From positions 124,001-188,000 of the forward strand of contig JASFAU010000009.1 in assembly GCA_039704465.1 (NCBI GenBank): a stretch of DNA of 64,000 nucleotides. Direction: 5' to 3'. The position numbers were made by a program, and so were the translations under genes. The stretch comes from Plasmodiophora brassicae. Taxonomy: Eukaryota > Endomyxa > Phytomyxea > Plasmodiophorida > Plasmodiophoridae. The notes beneath the pieces are model-generated. The model was not told where the DNA came from, searched no databases, and worked only from the letters and a program-made list of their open reading frames with translations. Numbering within the stretch: the first letter of the stretch is position 1; each line of letters starts with the position of its first letter. This document shows, in pieces, positions 44,501-53,500 of this stretch.

Positions 44501-47500
44501 CGTGTACAACTGGACGTTGCCCTGGGCGGACCAGGTCGCAGGGGCAACCACGTCGATGGCGCTGCGGGACCTCGGGCACAGCAGCAGGTTCGTTTTAGCC
44601 GAAAGCGTGGCGCTGGCGGCGAATGCAGTCCGCCCGCCCGACGTCGGATCGTAATCGCCATCCAGAGCGAGCTGCCCGACGATAGTCGTTATAGGGGCGT
44701 TGACAGCCAGCCCGGCCTCAGCGGTCGCATTCAGGCTGTCGAAGACGGACGACGCGCTGAACGTAATCTGCCCGCCGGAAACACGGGCGTCCAGCTCGAC
44801 CGACCCGACAACTGTGCCGGACGACAGCGCCCGGATCGTGATAATCTTGCTGATCAGCTTCCACGACGTCGACGTCGTGATGGATGCCGCCTCGGTCGAC
44901 GATATGTCGACCCAGGTGCCAGACGACGACGACCCGCCAAACTGGATCGGCAACGTGCTCGTGCTGGAAATCGACACGCTTGCAGAGAGAGGGCCAGTGA
45001 TGCGCCGTTGCCGATGACGACGTCGGCGCACGAAACCGAAAAGCTCGTCAGCGCCAGCGACACCGTGATCGTCGTCGACGCCGCGACGGTAAACGAGCCA
45101 GCCAGGTTGGCATCGTTATCCGCGAAGATCTGACGTACCCGTTCGGCACGTGCAGCGCGGTGTTGACAGCGACGTTGCCGGCCGTGGACACGTACAGGTT
45201 CGCGTACACGGTCGGCCGGCCGACGTGGAGAACGTCACGGAATTCGAAGCCCGCAGGCTGAGCAGCGACTCCGAACGTGTCGATCGGTCAAACCCGACAA
45301 CCGACAAATCTGAGACCAGGGTGTCCCCGACCTGCAATACACCTGTCGTCGTGACCATCAGCAGCATCGCGTCGGTCAGGCACCGCCGACGCCAACTGAG
45401 AACGCCGACGACGTGCTCTTGTCAATGACGACGGTAGCCGACGACGCCGATAGCCGGAACCCTGTCGACCACTGCATGGCGCTGGCGCGAAGGTAGACCG
45501 TGCTGACGACCGGGGCTTGAACCGATATGTTTGCCGTGCCAGCGAAGATCAGCTGACCAGAGCCAGCCGCGGCACTGTCCGCTAGGATGGAGAGCGTCGA
45601 CCCGCTGCCGGTCGTGCGCACACCCGTGTACAACTGGACGTTGCCCTGGGCGGACCAGGTCGCAGGGGCAACCACGTCGATGGCGCTGCGGGACCTCGGG
45701 CACAGCAGCAGGTTCGTTTTAGCCGAAAGCGTGGCGCTGGCGGCGAATGCAGTCCGCCCGCCCGACGTCGGATCGTAATCGCCATCCAGAGCGAGCTGCC
45801 CGACGATAGTCGTTATAGGGGCGTTGACAGCCAGCCCGGCCTCAGCGGTCGCATTCAGGCTGTCGAAGACGGACGACGCGCTGAACGTAATCTGCCCGCC
45901 GGAAACACGGGCGTCCAGCTCGACCGACCCGACAACTGTGCCGGACGACAGCGCCCGGATCGTGATAATCTTGCTGATCAGCTTCCACGACGTCGACGTC
46001 GTGATGGATGCCGCCTCGGTCGACGATATGTCGACCCAGGTGCCAGACGACGACGACCCGCCAAACTGGATCGGCAACGTGCTCGTGCTGGAAATCGACA
46101 CGCTTGCAGTAGAGAGGGCCAGTGATGCGCCGTTGCCGATGACGACGTCGGCGCACGAAACCGAAAGCTCGTCAGCGCCAGCGACACCGTGATCGTCGTC
46201 GACGCCGCGACGGTAAACGAGCCAGCCAGGTTGGCATCGTTATCCGCGAAGATCTGACGTACCCGTTCGGCACGTGCAGCGCGGTGTTGACAGCGACGTT
46301 GCCGGCCGTGGACACGTACAGGTTCGCGTACACGGTCGTGGCCGACGTGGAGAACGTCACGGAATTCGAAGCCCGCAGGCTGAGCAGCGACTCCGAACGT
46401 GTCGATCGGTCAAACCCGACAACCGACAAATCTGAGACCAGGGTGTCCCCGACCTGCAATACACCTGTCGTCGTGACCATCAGCAGCATCGCGTCGGTCA
46501 GGCACCGCCGACGCCAACTGAGAACGCCGACGACGTGCTCTTGTCAATGACGACGGTAGCCGACGACGCCGATAGCCGGAACCCTGTCGACCACTGCATG
46601 GCGCTGGCGCGAAGGTAGACCGTGCTGACGACCGGGGCTTGAACCGATATGTTTGCCGTGCCAGCGAAGATCAGCTGACCAGAGCCAGCCGCGGCACTGT
46701 CCGCTAGGATGGAGAGCGTCGACCCGCTGCCGGTCGTGCGCACACCCGTGTACAACTGGACGTTGCCCTGGGCGGACCAGGTCGCAGGGGCAACCACGTC
46801 GATGGCGCTGCGGGACCTCGGGCACAGCAGCAGGTTCGTTTTAGCCGAAAGCGTGGCGCTGGCGGCGAATGCAGTCCGCCCGCCCGACGTCGGATCGTAA
46901 TCGCCATCCAGAGCGAGCTGCCCGACGATAGTCGTTATAGGGGCGTTGACAGCCAGCCCGGCCTCAGCGGTCGCATTCAGGCTGTCGAAGACGGACGACG
47001 CGCTGAACGTAATCTGCCCGCCGGAAACACGGGCGTCCAGCTCGACCGACCCGACAACTGTGCCGGACGACAGCGCCCGGATCGTGATAATCTTGCTGAT
47101 CAGCTTCCACGACGTCGACGTCGTGATGGATGCCGCCTCGGTCGACGATATGTCGACCCAGGTGCCAGACGACGACGACCCGCCAACTGGATCGGCAACG
47201 TGCTCGTGCTGGAAATCGACACGCTTGCAGTAGAGAGGGCCAGTGATGCGCCGTTGCCGATGACGACGTCGGCGCACGAAACCGAAAAGCTCGTCAGCGC
47301 CAGCGACACCGTGATCGTCGTCGACGCCGCGACGGTAAACGAGCCAGCCAGGTTGGCATCGTTATCCGCGAAGATCTGACGTACCCGTTCGGCACGTGCA
47401 GCGCGGTGTTGACAGCGACGTTGCCGGCCGTGGACACGTACAGGTTCGCGTACACGGTCGTGGCCGACGTGGAGAACGTCACGGAATTCGAAGCCCGCAG

Positions 47501-50500
47501 GCTGAGCAGCGACTCCGAACGTGTCGATCGGTCAAACCCGACAACCGACAAATCTGAGACCAGGGTGTCCCCGACCTGCAATACACCTGTCGTCGTGACC
47601 ATCAGCAGCATCGCGTCGGTCAGGCACCGCCGACGCCAACTGAGAACGCCGACGACGTGCTCTTGTCAATGACGACGGTAGCCGACGACGCCGATAGCCG
47701 GAACCCTGTCGACCACTGCATGGCGCTGGCGCGAAGGTAGACCGTGCTGACGACCGGGGCTTGAACCGATATGTTTGCCGTGCCAGCGAAGATCAGCTGA
47801 CCAGAGCCAGCCGCGGCACTGTCCGCTAGGATGGAGAGCGTCGACCCGCTGCCGGTCGTGCGCACACCCGTGTACAACTGGACGTTGCCCTGGGCGGACC
47901 AGGTCGCAGGGGCAACCACGTCGATGGCGCTGCGGGACCTCGGGCACAGCAGCAGGTTCGTTTTAGCCGAAAGCGTGGCGCTGGCGGCGAATGCAGTCCG
48001 CCCGCCCGACGTCGGATCGTAATCGCCATCCAGAGCGAGCTGCCCGACGATAGTCGTTATAGGGCGTTGACAGCCAGCCCGGCCTCAGCGGTCGCATTCA
48101 GGCTGTCGAAGACGGACGACGCGCTGAACGTAATCTGCCCGCCGGAAACACGGGCGTCCAGCTCGACCGACCCGACAACTGTGCCGGACGACAGCGCCCG
48201 GATCGTGATAATCTTGCTGATCAGCTTCCACGACGTCGACGTCGTGATGGATGCCGCCTCGGTCGACGATATGTCGACCCAGGTGCCAGACGACGACGAC
48301 CCGCCAAACTGGATCGGCAACGTGCTCGTGCTGGAAATCGACACGCTTGCAGTAGAGAGGGCCAGTGATGCGCCGTTGCCGATGACGACGTCGGCGCACG
48401 AAACGGAAAAGCTCGTCAGCGCCAGCGACACCGTGATCGTCGTCGACGCCGCGACGGTAAACGAGCCAGCCAGGTTGGCATCGTTATCCGCGAAGATCTG
48501 GACGTACCCGTTCGGCACGTGCAGCGCGGTGTTGACAGCGACGTTGCCGGCCGTGGACACGTACAGGTTCGCGTACACGGTCGTGGCCGACGTGGAGAAC
48601 GTCACGGAATTCGAAGCCCGCAGGCTGAGCAGCGACTCGAACGTGTCGATCGGTCAAACCCGACAACCGACAAATCTGAGACCAGGGTGTCCCCGACCTG
48701 CAATACACCTGTGTCGTGACCATCAGCAGCATCGCGTCGGTCAGGGCACCGCCGACGCCAACTGAGAACGCCGACGACGTGCTCTTGTCAATGACGACGG
48801 TAGCCGACGACGCCGATAGCCGGAACCCTGTCGACCACTGCATGGCGCTGGCGCGAAGGTAGACCGTGCTGACGACCGGGGCTTGAACCGATATGTTTGC
48901 CGTGCCAGCGAAGATCAGCTGACCAGAGCCAGCCGCGGCACTGTCCGCTAGGATGGAGAGCGTCGACCCGCTGCCGGTCGTGCGCACACCCGTGTACAAC
49001 TGGACGTTGCCCTGGGCGGACCAGGTCGCAGAGGCAACCACGTCGATGGCGCTGCGGGACCTCGGGCACAGCAGCAGGTTCGTTTTAGCCGAAAGCGTGG
49101 CGCTGGCGGCGAATGCAGTCCGCCCGCCCGACGTCGGATCGTAATCGCCATCCAGAGCGAGCTGCCCGACGATAGTCGTTATAGGGGCGTTGACAGCCAG
49201 CCCGGCCTCAGCGGTCGCATTCAGGCTGTCGAAGACGGACGACGCGCTGAACGTAATCTGCCCGCCGGAAACACGGGCGTCCAGCTCGACCGACCCGACA
49301 ACTGTGCCGGACGACAGCGCCCGGATCGTGATAATCTTGCTGATCAGCTTCCACGACGTCGACGTCGTGATGGATGCCGCCTCGGTCGACGATATGTCGA
49401 CCCAGGTGCCAGACGACGACGACCCGCCAAACTGGATCGGCAACGTGCTCGTGCTGGAAATCGACACGCTTGCAGTAGAGAGGGCCAGTGATGCGCCGTT
49501 GCCGATGACGACGTCGGCGCACGAAACCGAAAAGCTCGTCAGCGCCAGCGACACCGTGATCGTCGTCGACGCCGCGACGGTAAACGAGCCAGCCAGGTTG
49601 GCATCGTTATCCGCGAAGATCTGGACGTACCCGTTCGGCACGTGCAGCGCGGTGTTGACAGCGACGTTGCCGGCCGTGGACACGTACAGGTTCGCGTACA
49701 CGGTCGTGGCCGACGTGGAGAACGTCACGGAATTCGAAGCCCGCAGGCTGAGCAGCGACTCCGAACGTGTCGATCGGTCAAACCCGACAACCGACAAATC
49801 TGAGACCAGGGTGTCCCCGACCTGCAATACACCTGTCGTCGTGACCATCAGCAGCATCGCGTCGGTCAGGGCACCGCCGACGCCAACTGAGAACGCCGAC
49901 GACGTGCTCTTGTCAATGACGACGGTAGCCGACGACGCCGATAGCCGGAACCCTGTCGACCACTGCATGGCGCTGGCGCGAAGGTAGACCGTGCTGACGA
50001 CCGGGGCTTGAACCGATATGTTTGCCGTGCCAGCGAAGATCAGCTGACCAGAGCCAGCCGCGGCACTGTCCGCTAGGATGGAGAGCGTCGACCCGCTGCC
50101 GGTCGTGCGCACACCCGTGTACAACTGGACGTTGCCCTGGGCGGACCAGGTCGCAGGGGCAACCACGTCGATGGCGCTGCGGGACCTCGGGCACAGCAGC
50201 AGGTTCGTTAGCCGAAAGCGTGGCGCTGGCGGCGAATGCAGTCCGCCCGCCCGACGTCGGATCGTAATCGCCATCCAGAGCGAGCTGCCCGACGATAGTC
50301 GTTATAGGGGCGTTGACAGCCAGCCCGGCCTCAGCGGTCGCATTCAGGCTGTCGAAGACGGACGACGCGCTGAACGTAATCTGCCCGCCGGAAACACGGG
50401 CGTCCAGCTCGACCGACCCGACAACTGTGCCGGACGACAGCGCCCGGATCGTGATAATCTTGCTGATCAGCTTCCACGACGTCGACGTCGTGATGGATGC

Positions 50501-53500
50501 CGCCTCGGTCGACGATATGTCGACCCAGGTGCCAGACGACGACGACCCGCCAAACTGGATCGGCAACGTGCTCGTGCTGGAAATCGACACGCTTGCAGTA
50601 GAGAGGGCCAGTGATGCGCCGTTGCCGATGACGACGTCGGCGCACGAAACCGAAAAGCTCGTCAGCGCCAGCGACACCGTGATCGTCGTCGACGCCGCGA
50701 CGGTAAACGAGCCAGCCAGGTTGGCATCGTTATCCGCGAAGATCTGGACGTACCCGTTCGGCACGTGCAGCGCGGTGTTGACAGCGACGTTGCCGGCCGT
50801 GGACACGTACAGGTTCGCGTACACGGTCGTGGCCGACGTGGAGAACGTCACGGAATTCGAAGCCCGCAGGCTGAGCAGCGACTCCGAACGTGTCGATCGG
50901 TCAAACCCGACAACCGACAAATCTGAGACCAGGGTGTCCCCGACCTGCAATACACCTGTCGTCGTGACCATCAGCAGCATCGCGTCGGTCAGGGCACCGC
51001 CGACGCCAACTGAGAACGCCGACGACGTGCTCTTGTCAATGACGACGGTAGCCGACGACGCCGATAGCCGGAACCCTGTCGACCACTGCATGGCGCTGGC
51101 GCGAAGGTAGACCGTGCTGACGACCGGGGCTTGAACCGATATGTTTGCCGTGCCAGCGAAGATCAGCTGACCAGAGCCAGCCGCGGCACTGTCCGCTAGG
51201 ATGGAGCGTCGACCCGCTGCCGGTCGTGCGCACACCCGTGTACAACTGGACGTTGCCCTGGGCGGACCAGGTCGCAGGGGCAACCACGTCGATGGCGCTG
51301 CGGGACCTCGGGCACAGCAGCAGGTTCGTTTTAGCCGAAAGCGTGGCGCTGGCGGCGAATGCAGTCCGCCCGCCCGACGTCGGATCGTAATCGCCATCCA
51401 GAGCGAGCTGCCCGACGATAGTCGTTATAGGGGCGTTGACAGCCAGCCCGGCCTCAGCGGTCGCATTCAGGCTGTCGAAGACGGACGACGCGCTGAACGT
51501 AATCTGCCCGCCGGAAACACGGGCGTCCAGCTCGACCGACCCGACAACTGTGCCGGACGACAGCGCCCGGATCGTGATAATCTTGCTGATCAGCTTCCAC
51601 GACGTCGACGTCGTGATGGATGCCGCCTCGGTCGACGATATGTCGACCCAGGTGCCAGACGACGACGACCCGCCAAACTGGATCGGCAACGTGCTCGTGC
51701 TGGAAATCGACACGCTTGCAGTAGAGAGGGCCAGTGATGCGCCGTTGCCGATGACGACGTCGGCGCACGAAACCGAAAAGCTCGTCAGCGCCAGCGACAC
51801 CGTGATCGTCGTCGACGCCGCGACGGTAAACGAGCCAGCCAGGTTGGCATCGTTATCCGCGAAGATCTGGACGTACCCGTTCGGCACGTGCAGCGCGGTG
51901 TTGACAGCGACGTTGCCGGCCGTGGACACGTACAGGTTCGCGTACACGGTCGTGGCCGACGTGGAGAACGTCACGGAATTCGAAGCCCGCAGGCTGAGCA
52001 GCGACTCCGAACGTGTCGATCGGTCAAACCCGACAACCGACAAATCTGAGACCAGGGTGTCCCCGACCTGCAATACACCTGTCGTCGTGACCATCAGCAG
52101 CATCGCGTCGGTCAGGGCACCGCCGACGCCAACTGAGAACGCCGACGACGTGCTCTTGTCAATGACGACGGTAGCCGACGACGCCGATAGCCGGAACCCT
52201 GTGTCGCCACTGCATGGCGCTGGCGCGAAGGTAGACCGTGCTGACGACCGGGGCTTGAACCGATATGTTTGCCGTGCCAGCGAAGATCAGCTGACCAGAG
52301 CCAGCCGCGGCACTGTCCGCTAGGATGGAGAGCGTCGACCCGCTGCCGGTCGTGCGCACACCCGTGTACAACTGGACGTTGCCCTGGGCGGACCAGGTCG
52401 CAGGGGCAACCACGTCGATGGCGCTGCGGGACCTCGGGCACAGCAGCAGGTTCGTTTTAGCCGAAAGCGTGGCGCTGGCGGCGAATGCAGTCCGCCCGCC
52501 CGACGTCGGATCGTAATCGCCATCCAGAGCGAGCTGCCCGACGATAGTCGTTATAGGGGCGTTGACAGCCAGCCCGGCCTCAGCGGTCGCATTCAGGCTG
52601 TCGAAGACGGACGACGCGCTGAACGTAATCTGCCCGCCGGAAACACGGGCGTCCAGCTCGACCGACCCGACAACTGTGCCGGACGACAGCGCCCGGATCG
52701 TGATAATTGCTGATCAGCTTCCACGACGTCGACGTCGTGATGGATGCCGCCTCGGTCGACGATATGTCGACCCAGGTGCCAGACGACGACGACCCGCCAA
52801 ACTGGATCGGCAACGTGCTCGTGCTGGAAATCGACACGCTTGCAGTAGAGAGGGCCAGTGATGCGCCGTTGCCGATGACGACGTCGGCGCACGAAACCGA
52901 AAAGCTCGTCAGCGCCAGCGACACCGTGATCGTCGTCGACGCCGCGACGGTAAACGAGCCAGCCAGGTTGGCATCGTTATCCGCGAAGATCTGGACGTAC
53001 CCGTTCGGCACATGCAGCGCGGTGTTGACAGCGACGTTGCCGGCCGTGGACACGTACAGGTTCGCGTACACGGTCGTGGCAGACGTGGAAAACGTCACCG
53101 AACTTGCGCCGTGTATGCTGAGTAGCGACTCTGAACTTCCTGATCTATCGAAGCCATAAATAGACATGTCGGTGACGGCTGTGTCGCCAAGTTGAAGTGT
53201 CCCGGTTGTCGTAATCATTGATAGCGTAGCGCTTGTGAGAGACCCACCGGAGCCGATGGAAAATGCGGCGCTGACGCTATTGTCTATGACAACTTTAGCT
53301 GACAAAGCCGACAGAGAGAAACCGTTAGACCACTGGAAGGCATTTCCTTTGAGATAAAGCTTCGTGACCAAGGAGCTTACGAATGTGATATTTGATGTCG
53401 AAGCAAATTTCAGAGCACCTCCAGTTCCGGTGGCCGCACTATCAGATACCAAAGAGAAATCGCCGCCCGAACCATAAACCCGAGTCCCTGCATACAGGTT

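Larger units (their letters stand above)
1..53080 (-). repeat. Tandem array of a 1125-base coding unit, about 48 copies
   Basis: The same sequence recurs with a period of 1125 bases (375 codons), varying from 1119 to 1128 through small indels. Using the plus-strand string ATGGAGAGCGTCGACC as anchor, copies lie at 284, 1409, 2537, 3662, 4787, 5911, 7036, 8163, 9287, 10413, 11536, 12659, 13783, 14906, 16028, 17152, 18271, 19391, 20512, 21632, 22757, 23881, 25005, 26124, 27245, 28370, 29492, 30615, 31738, 32860, about 33672 (truncated), 34795, 35913, 37032, 38151, 38860, 39981, 41102, 42221, 43339, 44463, 45587, 46709, 47831, 48953, 50078, 51202 (shortened anchor) and 52325. Copies outside 33.7-44.2 kb differ at only a few positions. 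The array enters at the left edge in mid-unit, so the true copy number is unknown. Confidence 0.97.

Noticed and set aside
1..53080. Non-coding satellite or centromeric array
   Set aside because: The unit is 375 codons exactly, is open in one frame, and continues in frame into a unique coding region with a signal sequence.
1..53080. CRISPR array or arrays of mobile elements
   Set aside because: The whole 1125-base period is repeat with no unique spacers, and there is no transposase, terminal inverted repeat or target duplication.
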